A DNA stretch of 64,000 nt from Sordaria brevicollis (Eukaryota > Ascomycota > Sordariomycetes > Sordariales > Sordariaceae), in NCBI GenBank assembly GCA_033439795.1, contig JAUTDP010000014.1:558001-622000 (forward strand), written 5' to 3'. Below, piece by piece: positions 12,469-23,111 of this stretch. The position numbers and the translations under genes were made by a program. Below the pieces are notes generated by a model. It searched no databases, was not told the origin of the DNA, and saw only the letters and a program-made list of their open reading frames with translations. How positions within the stretch are numbered: the stretch's first letter is position 1; every line of letters begins with the position of its first letter.

Positions 12469-13440
12469 TGGGAAAGAGGAAAGAAAGAAGGAGGGGCCCC
12501 GGAGGTTGGGCGCGGGTACTACCTTGACCAACTTTATATTGCACGGTGATCACAGTTTGGGGGATGTGTCTAACGGAGCGCGGTTTAGAATTGGGTAGGT
12601 GAGTGGTTGGTCGGCTTACACCAACCCGATGTCGAGCTCGCAAGGTGCTTGAGAAGTGCTTGATAGTGCTGATCTAGAGGCACCTAGCCCCGGCCCGGTG
12701 GAAATGGTGGACGAGTGGACGAGTGGACGGAGACACAAAGCAAGGATTGGGCGTCATGAATCCAAAACCATGGCACCAAAGTGGAACAAGATGCCGAGCT
12801 GGGTCACTTTGGCCACCTCTTGAACTCTGTTGACAGGCCTCCTCATCGTTGCACTGGCAACAGAGATATGGTCAACAAACAAACATCATCATGAAGACGT
12901 CTTTTAAGGAACATGTTTTCTACTGTTACCTGTTATTCGAAGTACACCTCCTCCAAGTATATCGGACGGTTCCACTTGGGGAACTCCTGTCCTCCCACCC
13001 ATCCAACTCCTGCTTCGGCAATACGGTAAAAGATGGCGCTGGGAGCTGTCCCACCATCCCAGGGCAGTTGATGACTTGATGCGCAAACCCCTGCAGCCGA
13101 AAGATCGTGGGGCATTTTTACAGGGGGTGTAAACAATGGGGGCCCCCGCGAATTCCCATTGGCTTTTGTCATTCGACATTTGCCCGCTCGGTCAACTTCG
13201 AAGCTCTCTCGGTCTTCTGCCCCTCCACGAACAGATAACTTAACTTCGGAACGCTGTTGACCACGACATCATCATTCAACCTGAATTGACCCGACCGCGG
13301 ATCACGAGAATAACATAACTGTCCTCAGCCCAAGCGAAAACGACGACACCTACCCCGCGCCGACTTGCCCAAAAGCGCAAACCTCTTCAAGCTCCGAATT
13401 CCCTAGTCGCCCGCCCGATACCACCCCGGGATCTACTTCT
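12469..13440. promoter_or_regulatory. divergent promoter interval acyl-CoA synthetase / BolA gene
   Basis: About 970 bp between divergent start codons of two genes whose products both look mitochondrial. Only short overlapping ORFs without domains are present. No specific binding site is assigned. Confidence 0.45.
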
Positions 13441-14023
13441 ATGTTGCGCCGCACCGTCTTCGGCCTCGCCAAAGCCACCGCCGGCTCCGTAACTCCGTTG
13501 ACCGCCTCCCGACCATTGTTCACTACCCGCAGCATGTCTTCGTCGACGTCTACTACCCCAATGGAGGATGCGATTCGGGAAAAGGTTCGTTCGCAAACCA
13601 TACTCAATCCGTCTATTCCCCGTTGCCTCCATTCCAGGTTCCCGCCTTTCTTCCAAGCCTCAAACTCTCCCTCCCTCCTTCCTATACCCAGACCATGCTA
13701 ACCAAGATACTTCAAAGATCACATCCAACCTGCAACCCCGCACCCTCCAAATCCACAACGACTCCCACCTCCACGCCCACCACTCCGCCATGCGCGGCGT
13801 GACCTCCCGCGAAACACACTTCCGGGTGATTATCTCTTCCGACGCCTTCAAGGGGAAGATGCAGCCTGCTCGACACCGTTTGGTCTATGGGTTGCTCAAA
13901 GAAGAGATGGCGAAGGAAGGAGGAATTCATGCGTTGCAGTTGAGGACAATGACGTTGGAGGAGGAGGATAAGAGGAGGGAGAAGGAGGAACAGGAAGAGA
14001 AGGCAAGGACTTGTAAGGATTAG
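13441..14023 (+). CDS. BolA-family protein (BOL1-like), mitochondrial iron-sulfur assembly factor
   Basis: Exons 13441..13584 and 13718..14023 encode 149 residues. The 133-nt intron has a GTTCGT donor, GCTAAC branch site and CAAAG acceptor. Joining gives M-E-D-A-I-R-E-K followed by ITSNLQPRTLQIHNDSHLH, the canonical start of the BolA fold; neither ORF alone contains it. Downstream, THFRVIISSDAF, then PARHRLVYGLL, with the conserved R-H-R of the helix-turn-helix-like motif, complete the domain (about residues 40-125). The first ~40 residues (MLRRTVFGLAKATAG..., Arg/Ser/Thr-rich, no acids) look like a mitochondrial presequence. BolA proteins partner with monothiol glutaredoxins in delivering Fe-S clusters. 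The C-terminal 20 residues are a Glu/Lys helix. The unusual donor (GTTCGT) makes the intron edge slightly less certain. Confidence 0.85.
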
Positions 14024-14800
14024 GTTAGGGGGAGAGTAGGTGGTTTCGGGTGGTTGGAAGACTGACTGGATGAGAAGGGAAAGTGTGAACATAGGGAAAA
14101 AATGAAGAAAAGGAAAAAGGGAAAAGGGAAAAGGGATGAGACAGAAGGAAGACGAGGAAGAGAAAAGGGAGAAGGAAATGATACCCATGATCGTACAAAA
14201 TAAATCTGATGAGTCTTTGAACCAAAGTTTCGTTTGGAGCTCAGGTGTCGATATATCACAATTACACGATGGTTGGAAGGTTAAGTTCTTATTCAAGTAA
14301 CCAAACTCGCCCGCTTGCTAGATCTTCTTTTCGCTGTCCTACATAACCACCCAAAACACTAAACACTTCGTAGAAAGAAAGCCTAAACCCGTACATTGGC
14401 GCTACCCGCCAAGACTAGAAGTAGAAACACTCCAGTCTGGCTCTGACTCTGTGCTTGGAGGCGTTTCTAGCTCAGACCCATACGAGTACGTCCGTCGTCG
14501 CCAATCGTCACAAGTAGAGTGAATCAATAGCAATGAATCATAAGAACACGCCCATGGTTGTTCCACTAGTTTATGATCTATCCATCTACCAATCGGTCCC
14601 ACTTTGTACTCATTTGGTGGGGGACACTCGCAGTCAATGACGAGATTGCCATCCTTAGTCCAATGAGAGGGAACGAATGGGTAGGGCCGGATATGAGGAG
14701 GGCCGCGTCCAGTCAAACCGAAGTAATGATAAGGAGGGCCGTCTCTCAGAGCGGGAGGGGGGAGTAGCAATGAGCTGGATACACATGGAGACCCTTTACA
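14024..14800. other. convergent intergenic, 3' ends of BolA gene and uap1
   Basis: 777 bp between converging genes. 14,040-14,170 is strongly purine-rich on the plus strand (GGA/AAG runs). A 122-codon open frame at 14402-14770 (minus) has no ATG and lies just after the uap1 stop, so it is probably 3' UTR. Confidence 0.45.
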
Positions 14801-16349
14801 CTACTCGATGCGGTCGGCCGTGTTAAAATCCCACTTCGCAGCGCGTTCTTCGAGGCCTTCGCCACACTACAGTTGAAGGTTATATGGTTAGCATCTGGGA
14901 GCATATCCGAAAGTGCGTTGGAAAAAGAGGAAAGGTAAGACTTACGTAGCTGACAAGAGGGCTGACCTCCACGCCATCCTCCACGCCCGGGGGGAATTTG
15001 GCACCAGCGGCCTCCAACCACCTCCGTCCCTGCGCCATGATGTCGCGCTTGCTGGTATCGGGGTCATCCTCGCCCGTTCCTCTGGCGTTCTTGAGCGGGC
15101 TGAACTCATCCTCGCGCTTGACCTCCATGCAGGCAAACTTGGAAAGCTCGAGCATGGGGAAGACGTCGAAAACGAACTGTTCCAGCTTGATGCCGTTGGG
15201 CTTCTCGGGCTTGACCGTCTCGCCCGACTCCAGATCCGCATAAGGAATCTTCTTGCGGGCGATGTGATGGGGCAGGTTGCCCGCCCACTCAGGGATCGAC
15301 TTGAGGAAGCGGAACGAGTAGTAGTGATTGACAATGTTGGCAGCGCGGAACCTGAGGACACCAGGGTGGGCGGGATCCTCCTCAGCGGCAACGGCGTCGT
15401 CGATTTCACTGTACTCGACAACGTCGGGCTTGCCGTTCTTGGTGAGAATAAGGCCGACGGGCTCGGTGGCGTTGCGCTTGCGCACAACCTTGGTGCCAAT
15501 GTCGACGTCCTGGGAGGCGCAGTAGCCGATGAAGACGGGGTCGGCGACCTTGACGAGGCAGTTGTCTACGCAGTAGGCGTGGACGTGCTCGATGCCGCGG
15601 CGGGCCATGTCATCAAGGACCTTGGCGTCAACCAGAGCGTTGTAGATACCACCGTTTCCATCGGGAGCAACAGCGACCTTGGACTTGCTCTCAAGAAGGA
15701 TCTTGCCGTCGTTGGAAATGCAAGGAAGGACACCCTGCTCGAAAATGATAACCTGCTCGGGGTCGAGACCAAAGTAGTTGTTGCTCTTGAAGAAGTCCTC
15801 GGTGGCCTTGCGAGTAGGGCCGGACGTCATGACGTACCATGGCACGACGGGTTGGCCGTTTTGCTCGCGGACCTTAGCAGCCAGCACCTGGAGTCTCGCA
15901 ATTCTTTCGGCCTGGATCTGGAAGAGAGACTTGTGGGAGGGCAGACCAATGTCGAAGCAGCCCTTGGGGGCAGAGCTGCCAAGACGAGTGCCCTGACCGC
16001 CGGCCATCAGGACGACAGCCACCTTGCTGTCAGCAATCAGCTGGAGGCCGCGGTTCCACCACTCATCCTGGCTCTGCTTGTCGGAGTCGAGGATGCTGGC
16101 CGTGGCAGACTCGGGCAATGGCTCGAGGGTGGGCTTCTCAGTCTCGGCGGCCTGAGGAGTGAGGGCCTTGGCGGCAATCTTGTTGATATAGAGGGGATCG
16201 AAGCCGGAGAGCTGCTTGTAGAGCTGCGCCTGCTCTTCGCTCGAGAGGGAGTCGTAGAAGGTAAACACCTGGCCCTGACCGGCGTTGGTGTACTTGTCCT
16301 TGAGCTCGGAGACCTGCTCCAAGGTCGGTACTGTAGAGTCGACAGCCAT
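14801..16349 (-). CDS. uap1: UDP-N-acetylglucosamine pyrophosphorylase
   Basis: Exons 16349..14946 and 14866..14801, with a 79-nt intron (GTAAGT...GCTAAC...TGTAG); 489 residues. The enzyme makes UDP-GlcNAc from UTP and GlcNAc-1-phosphate, the precursor for chitin, N-glycans and GPI anchors; it is cytosolic. The nucleotide-binding loop [17 protein letters not shown] lies at residues 114-130, with [45 protein letters not shown] and FVFDVFP blocks in family order. The short last exon supplies [14 protein letters not shown] and the true C-terminus (TADRIE). Reading through the intron instead would give a false tail. Length agrees with eukaryotic UAP1/QRI1 (about 480-520). The gene is in tandem with nox-1, both minus. 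Confidence 0.96.
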
Positions 16350-17323
16350 TGTGATTATGCGGATATTAGTGTATAGTTGGGTATATAGTACGTATGAATC
16401 AAGGAATGCGATCGATCGATGGACAGGAGGTTTCGATGTCGCGATGGAGGGGCAGGGCAGTCGTGGTGTGCGGTAGTCAGGGCAACCGATTCGGAGGAAC
16501 TGGTGCTATAGGGTGGGGATGGGTTAAGAAACTGGAAGATGAATGAATGGGGAGAAAATATTATATTCAACGGGGGACTATAGAGTGAGGCGCAGCTTCA
16601 GCTATAAACAGATTCCCAGACAGGACTCGGAAGTGACGTGGGACGGAAGAGGAGACAATACGAGCTGGACGGGAAGCTGAAAGAAACGACGGGACTGGAG
16701 ATCAATGCCCAAGACCCCAAACACGAGACGGAATGCGCTGCTGCCACTGGGGACCACAGCAGCAGGAACGACTCGACCCGCTGCCGTGCTGCACTTCGGA
16801 CGGTTCCAGAATGGCGGGGTCCCTGAGACAGGCACCGATCCATTGGACGAACCCCACCATTCTTTTGTCACCGCCAGAACTGGACCCCACCATTCAAGAA
16901 ACTTGTTAGTCATTGGCAGGGACCAGCGCTCTAACACTAACACTTGCGTTGAAGCCACGACAGATGGAAGCCACGCAGCGCATAGCCACCTCCTATACGT
17001 CACATCTTGGCCGGTTTCACTATCGACTGTGTTGTGAACACAAACATCGTGGCGGTTACACGGTTCAAAGTTGGAGGTTTGCGAGTCAGAGATCCTGAAG
17101 ATCTGGAACATTTGCAGCGTATCCTTTGGTCTCTTGGTTGACAATGATGATAAATGCTATGCAAAAAGAGGTATATCCCCAACACTCCATACCAACGACG
17201 ACATGATAGATAGGGCCAGTATAGCGGAAACTCGCAGGTAGGTATCATCCCGAATTGTTAGATACATGTACAGAGGTATTTGTATAGGTATAAAGAAAAT
17301 AAAAAAGTATGTAGGTAGGCACT
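16350..17323. other. intergenic, uap1 promoter and nox-1 3' region
   Basis: 974 bp between two minus-strand genes. ORFs such as 16602-17144 (minus) have no recognisable domain and no supported splice structure. It probably holds the uap1 promoter and 5' UTR and the nox-1 3' UTR. Confidence 0.45.
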
Positions 17324-19188
17324 CTAGAAGTGTTCCTTCCAGAACCTGAAATCGACCTCGCGCGTGGTCGCCGCCTTGGCCGCCTTCTTGATATCACGAG
17401 CTGTTGTTTCACAAAAAGTCAGCAAGTCATTCTCATGATATCAAGAGGACTAAAGAAAGAGAAGACTCACCAGCAGCACTAGGCCCACAGAAATACACTC
17501 CCACCGTCGTCCGCATGTTGCCCTCCAGCCCATTCAGGTAGGTCCTGTCCAAAATACCATTCCGCATACTCTCAAAGAACCTCTGGAAGTTAGGTCTTCC
17601 GAAGTTCGTCCTCGCCTTCAGCTCAGTCAGGGGGTCCACGTCCGCACCGACACTATTCAGCACAATGTTCTGCGTGGTATCCATGTCCAGCTTCTGGGTG
17701 AGGTAGGTATGAATCTTGAGGAACTCGATTCCGCTCGAGCCGGGAACCCGGGCGGCCTCGCTCGACTGCTGTTCCAAGGACGAGAGCAGGATCTGGAACC
17801 ACTCGAACGACGAGGTGTCCTTGCACACCCAGATGAACTCGACACGGCGCAGGCGCGTGGGTGGGTTTGGCCCGTTGCGCAGGTGCCAGATGTTCTTGAG
17901 GATGGAGGCCCAGGGCGTGACGCCGATACCGGTACCGATGAGCACGGCGATCTCGTTCTCGAATACGTCCTCGGCTGGGGCACCGTAGGGACCGTCGATG
18001 CGGAGGGGGGGGAGGCGGTCGCCGTTCATGAGGGCGACTTCGTACATGCCGTTGGGGTCGACACCGTCGTACAGCTTGGCTTGTGCGGGGCCGGCACCGA
18101 CCGAGTTGGCGAGCTCCTTGGTAAAGTCACCGACTTGCCGAATGTGCACGGAGACATAAGGGTCGTACGGGCACGAGGTGATGGTGAAGGGGTGCCATTG
18201 GTACTTGGAAACCTGGGGCATCTGAAGGAAGAGCCACTGGCCGGCCTTGTACTTGAACGAGGGCTTGTGGAACTGGATCTCGACGACGTCGTAAGGATGG
18301 CGGACCACGCGGGTGATCTTGGTCTCGCGGATGGCGCGGATCTCACGATAGAGACGCTCGAGAAGGTAGAAACCGCCGGTCCAGAGCTCCCAGCGCCAGC
18401 CAAGATAACCGATGCAGTGCTCCCAGTACTGATCACCGGCGAAAGGAGAGAAGCCTTCGGCAGTGTCACGGACGAAGCAGCCGACCGTGTGGGTGTAGAG
18501 GGCGAGGAAGAAAGGGATGAAGAGGTGATGGGTGTACCAGAAGGTCTCGAAGGATTGCTGTCTGATACGGTGATGGGCTGTCGTGTACATCAGGAGCATG
18601 CAAAGGAGCATCACATGCCCGGTGATACCACCAGGCTGGGCGTAGTGAATCTGGACCGCCGATACAGGGCGAATCTGTGTCTTCTCAACGTTGAAGAAGC
18701 TGTTGCAAGGTTAGCAGTGTTTCAGTGTTCTCCATAGTGGTATTATACTCACTTAACGTAGTGAGATGCGGTATGGATGATGGTGAAGAGAAGCATAGAG
18801 TAAGCAATTTGCCTGTGCATCCAAATGTTCTCATCGAGAGGGAGAAACCTGATCTTGGGTCTAATAAACCTCATGATCGTTCTGCAGACCGGCAAGAGGA
18901 TGAGCATGCCATCTACACTCAGTACTAGACCGGCACCTCGGGAGAACCAGACTGAGTACTGTAATGTGTTGAGACCCGCTAGACGGGCATCCGACGCTTG
19001 CTTCCACCTGTGAATTATCATGTCAGTCACTTTGCGACTCACAAAGCCTCAAGACCAAGTTCCGCGGTTGAGAATATCAGAACGTACCATCCATAAGCGA
19101 AGATTCCCCAGTGAAAGCCCCAGAAAAGCACATGGAAAAGAAGCTTCGTTGGTGTAAGCTGCTTCTTCAGCAGCCCGACGAGACTCAT
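17324..19188 (-). CDS. nox-1: NADPH oxidase catalytic subunit, NoxA/Nox1 class
   Basis: Four exons: 19188..19088, 19007..18753, 18699..17471 and 17400..17324. Introns of 80, 53 and 70 nt carry consensus GT/AG ends and CTAAC/CTGAC branch sites; the product is 553 residues, standard for fungal NoxA. It transfers electrons from NADPH through FAD and two hemes across the membrane to O2, giving superoxide. In this fungal class it supports sexual development and hyphal fusion. The first exon begins MSLVGLLKKQLTPTKL. Haem histidines lie in the HRQIAYSML...HTASHYV and TAHHRIRQQSF...THHLF helices. The FAD-binding HPFTITS motif and the NADPH-binding GTGIGVTPWAS loop follow. The protein ends FRFWKEHF, as in gp91phox relatives. 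There is no N-terminal EF-hand, so it is not NoxC/Nox5. Its regulator NoxR is not in the window. Confidence 0.96.
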
Positions 19189-22100
19189 GTTGGCGACTTC
19201 CCGAGATCTCCTCCGTTCAAACCGTACTTAATAACCCAAATTGATCTTCGTAATTGATGATTGTCGACCCGCGACTTGTGTGAACAACCGGTGTAAGGCT
19301 CGTGGGTATCAATCGGAACTCTGGTGATTCGTTGTAATGGCCGTAACACTCCTCTGTGCCGACAACTGTGATATCCACAAATAACCCGTCCTCCCAATTA
19401 AGCTGATATCGATATTCGTCTCGGTGAACCAGGTCGGTGGCAATGAAGCACTGTGGACCAAACAAGATACCAAACACCAGTGAAAGAAAAATAAGTAAAA
19501 GAGTGGTCTGAGCCAGCAGCTGAAGAGAATGGAAGGGTGGAGTAACCGTAAGGCTCAAGAAAGAAAAGAGAGTCCGTGTTACCTCAGAGCTGAGGAAAAG
19601 AGAAAGAGAGATGAGGTAGGAACCACGACAGGAAGTATACGCGGGGGAAGCCCAACCTCAAGAGGAGGAAAGGGTTTGATGGAGCCAAGACTTTTGAGCG
19701 AGTGGGATTGCTTGTTGGCTGCCCACAGAATTCCGTCGATCGATGAAATTGTTTTGATGTAGTAAGTGGTGATGTTATTGTCCGGGGTCAATGGTCAGAC
19801 CGGGAACACGGCAGTAGGACAACCCGAGCTTCCTTGCTGAACGGTTGAAGTAGCTTTGGACTATGCTGGACGTTAACCGAATAACTAGGTGTCGCCGTAT
19901 ATTCGGGTTTCGCGATCCAGGATGGGTGTATCAGATTCCCGCTGGGCGTTGACTGATATCAGACGGACAAGGTCTTTCTGACAGACGGTGGGGAGAAGTT
20001 GAGACGAAAGTTGTTAGAGACGCTTTGACGAGGAGGTTGCGGGAGGCGACCTGAGTGTTTCGACTGCGACAGGGGGTTGAGTATAGCGTGGTAGCGAACC
20101 CTTTACAACGTGGTATTGTCGGCTCTATATATGTTAGCTTCTGGTGATGATGATTTTGGAGTTGTCTCTTTCCCTCATCGTCTTGTGGACAGTTGAAGCT
20201 TGAAGGGGCAAGAAGCAACGGGGAGAGGAAGGAATGAAAAGGGAAAGAGAGATCTGATAAACAGAAAAACCGCCTCACGACCGAGAATCCCAAGAATACC
20301 AAGAGTGAAAAGTTAGGCCCAATCAGGAAATGCTGTCACACCCATATCGTCCCGGCGCTTAACGGTTGGGTTACAAACAGGGCTTAACGGTTGGGTTACA
20401 AACAGGGGCAGGCTCGTCTCGAACAGGCCGAATTGTCTCTGCTCCTTTGAGCGGTCCCTAAAAATCTCCCAGTGACATACCCTCGGCGGCGCTAGACACC
20501 AGAGGAGGATGGCGCCCTGCAGGAGGACTCATGGTTTGGAGCTCCTCGTTGTCCAATGATAGCTCATAAGTGCCTGGTAAGGTGACAAGCTCTATTCCAG
20601 TTCAGGACTAGGTCAGTGTCTTTCTTGTGCTTTTCGCCGCAGACGTCCATCTCGGTGCACCTCGACTTCCCGCAACCGATCCGAGGGACAAGAAAAGGTG
20701 CGGTAACATGTCAAGGTGCGATGACTACATCGTGATATGTTTAAGGATACCGCTATCACTCCTTGGCCGTGACTTTGCATAGGCACCATGAGCCCATGGG
20801 TTGATATGGTGGGCTGATGATCCAAACTCTGTTGTCGCTTCTGGGGGATACGGTTCCTCTCAGTGGCATATGAACCTGCGTTGTCGGCGGCTCAAGTCCG
20901 ACTATGTGGTCTGATTAGAGTTTTAGTTTGAGGCAATCAAGAAGGTCCTTTGCTTAGGTATTGGAGTACCAAATGCGCCAACCACGGATACATTGATGTC
21001 CAGATCGTCATTGCAAAGGGTAAAAGCCCGTTCACTGCACTTGAGAATGGTCGCCTAAGAGTGTTTTGACCTCAATGTTTCCTAGACTGAAACATTCGAG
21101 ACGAGCTGAGAACGCCTACCAGTCAGAACTGCCTCGTTTTTCGCGGGATGATAGCTTGGTGGGCAACTTCAAAATGCCATCTTTGAAGTATAAGCTCGAT
21201 CCGAGATCCGGGCGCTAGCTGTCAGAGCTTCGTTGATACAACCTATCCCACGCTCGAGGCTTCTAAGAGGCTCAGGTAGGAAAGCCATCGTGTTGCAGAT
21301 TCGGCAACCAAAAGCTGGAAGAGTTAATGATCATCCAACTTTGGGTAGGGTATCATCCATTGGTTTCGTTTGAGGTCAGACAGGGGGGCCACGGAGGTGA
21401 AGGAAGAGACAGGTTCCGAATCCCCTCAAGGTGACTTTGCACAATTAGTGAAACAAGGAACATTGGTACCTATGCCGTTTTCTCCTTGACGAGATCATTT
21501 CCGAAAGAAGCTCGATGCCTGTCTTCGAGTCGCGTGCCCGAAGAGTTTGACGTAGGACCTCGGTTGAGCTTGAGAATTCAGAGCGAGAGTGATGACTGAG
21601 TCTGCCTCGGACGAGTGCAGCGATTCGGCAATCAACATTTCAGGCGAGACTGTTGTCATGATGAAGAATCACATCCAGGCGAGTTTCGAAGACTTCATGT
21701 TTCGTAAGGCTGATCATCTCTAATGTTGGGGGCCATAATCATCCAAACCATGTCGACGCCACGAGGCGGTTGGGAAGCATTTGTAAATCGTCGAGGCCTT
21801 GCCGGGCAAAGGCGATCAGGATGCAACCAAACGTGGGGAAATCGTACGATATTCACTCGAAACATCGGCATTCCTGGTGTTGAAAAGGAAAAGGAACGTG
21901 GTACAAGAACCGAGCTTTGAAGAATCCCCAACGGGTATATAAAGAAGCTTGAACCTCTTCCAGAAAGACCCTTTTAGTTGGCTTCTTCTTTCGAGGTTTC
22001 ATTCCTTGTCACCTCACCTCCCCATTCCATGACAGGAAGGAGGCAGTTGACATTGCAATTAACTGACCGGTAATTTGGAGCGGGTAAGATGAGATGTCCA

Positions 22101-23111
22101 TGATTGCCTGTCGAGTTTAATGAAGCACAAATCTCCTCGAGTCGCGTTGGTGGTCGGCACCCAGGGAAGAATGAGCCACAGAGTTGGACTGGAAAGAGCG
22201 AGTTTGTAGAGGTTCGTTGGTTGGTGAGGCTATTCCCGTTTGCTGTGGTTTGGGAACTCGAGATGGTGTCAAGTTGGTGCCATGACAAGGAAGACAAACC
22301 TGTTGGAGTTGAACAAGTTGAAGAGCTTCGGAAGAGTCCGCCAAGAACCAGACGGACAACTCGGACCCTGTGCTTGCGTGGCTTTCGCCTGCAATCCCAT
22401 GTCGGTCGGTGGCTTGAACGCTGGTCTGTGTGGCTGTGAGGTAAGGGGAGCTCTTCTGATTGGTTCTTTCCTTCCATTTCATCGTATGCCTGGCGGGGAA
22501 GACCCGTCGAAGCCCAAGTGGATCGCTTTCATGGGACCAACAAGAAGGCGGCCCCACCTAAATATAGGCGGTGGGTTTCGCGGCCTTCGTCACTGTACAT
22601 GTGTCCCGCTACAGAAGGCCGGTCAGCGTCAGGCACCAACCTCAGTGATCAAGGGTACAGGTACCAGTGCACAATGGATTGGCACAGATGGAAGGCAGGA
22701 AGACGGCTGTCTGGGCGTTCCCGGTTGCTCCTTCCAGGGGAGGCGGAGCACCAGCGATTACGCATCTCCAAGGAACAATCACGGCGCTGGACACTTGCTT
22801 CGACACTTCTGTCACTGGACTACGACACTGTCAACTCTAGCATCATCTCTCTCTTCTCCAAGATCCAATCTCTCTTTCTCCGACTTATCACCTCACCTTC
22901 ACCACCAACCCCCCACCACCATATACCTCGCGCTATTACCGGTCCGCGCCTAATACCCGTCATCGCGGACATTCGATCGTTACAGACATCTACCTCTTGC
23001 CCACACGTCAGTCTTGGTGGGAAGCGCGAATTGCTGGTAATAGCAGTTCAGGAGACAACTGCTTGAAAGTACACCCAAAGAGAGAGACAGAGAGAGACAC
23101 AGCACCCAGCC
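19189..23111. promoter_or_regulatory. 3.9-kb divergent intergenic region nox-1 / myo-1
   Basis: The region lies between the start codons of two divergent polarity-related genes. It contains a 25-bp tandem duplication (20357-20406) and pyrimidine-rich tracts before the myosin start (22,850-22,920). ORFs such as 22240-22953 (plus) and 21974-22477 (minus) overlap each other and have no recognisable domain. The interval is long compared with the 0.5-1 kb between other divergent pairs here. It may hold long leaders, introns in 5' UTRs or an unrecognised non-coding gene. Confidence 0.4.
20357..20406. repeat. two tandem copies of a 25-bp unit
   Basis: Two adjacent copies of a unit beginning GCTTAACGGTTGGGTTACAA, period 25 bp, identical by eye. 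It lies about 1.2 kb upstream of the nox-1 start. Confidence 0.85.

Noticed and set aside
12469..12531. 21-residue N-terminal extension of the acyl-CoA synthetase
   Set aside because: It would need TTG as start; the ATG at 12468 already gives a good presequence.
14402..14770. 122-codon frame downstream of uap1, tryptophan- and proline-rich
   Set aside because: Begins with TTG and contains no ATG; it lies in the presumed uap1 3' UTR and I recognise no family.
14913..16376. 487-codon open frame on the plus strand
   Set aside because: It is antisense to the well-supported uap1 gene and arises from codon bias; no domain in its translation.
17709..18737. 342-codon open frame on the plus strand
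   Set aside because: Antisense to nox-1 exon 3 and crosses its intron; composition is a mirror of the nox-1 codons.
10458..19188. Possible secondary-metabolite cluster (acyl-CoA synthetase next to an oxidase)
   Set aside because: No polyketide, peptide or terpene synthase is present; the genes are unrelated housekeeping and development genes.
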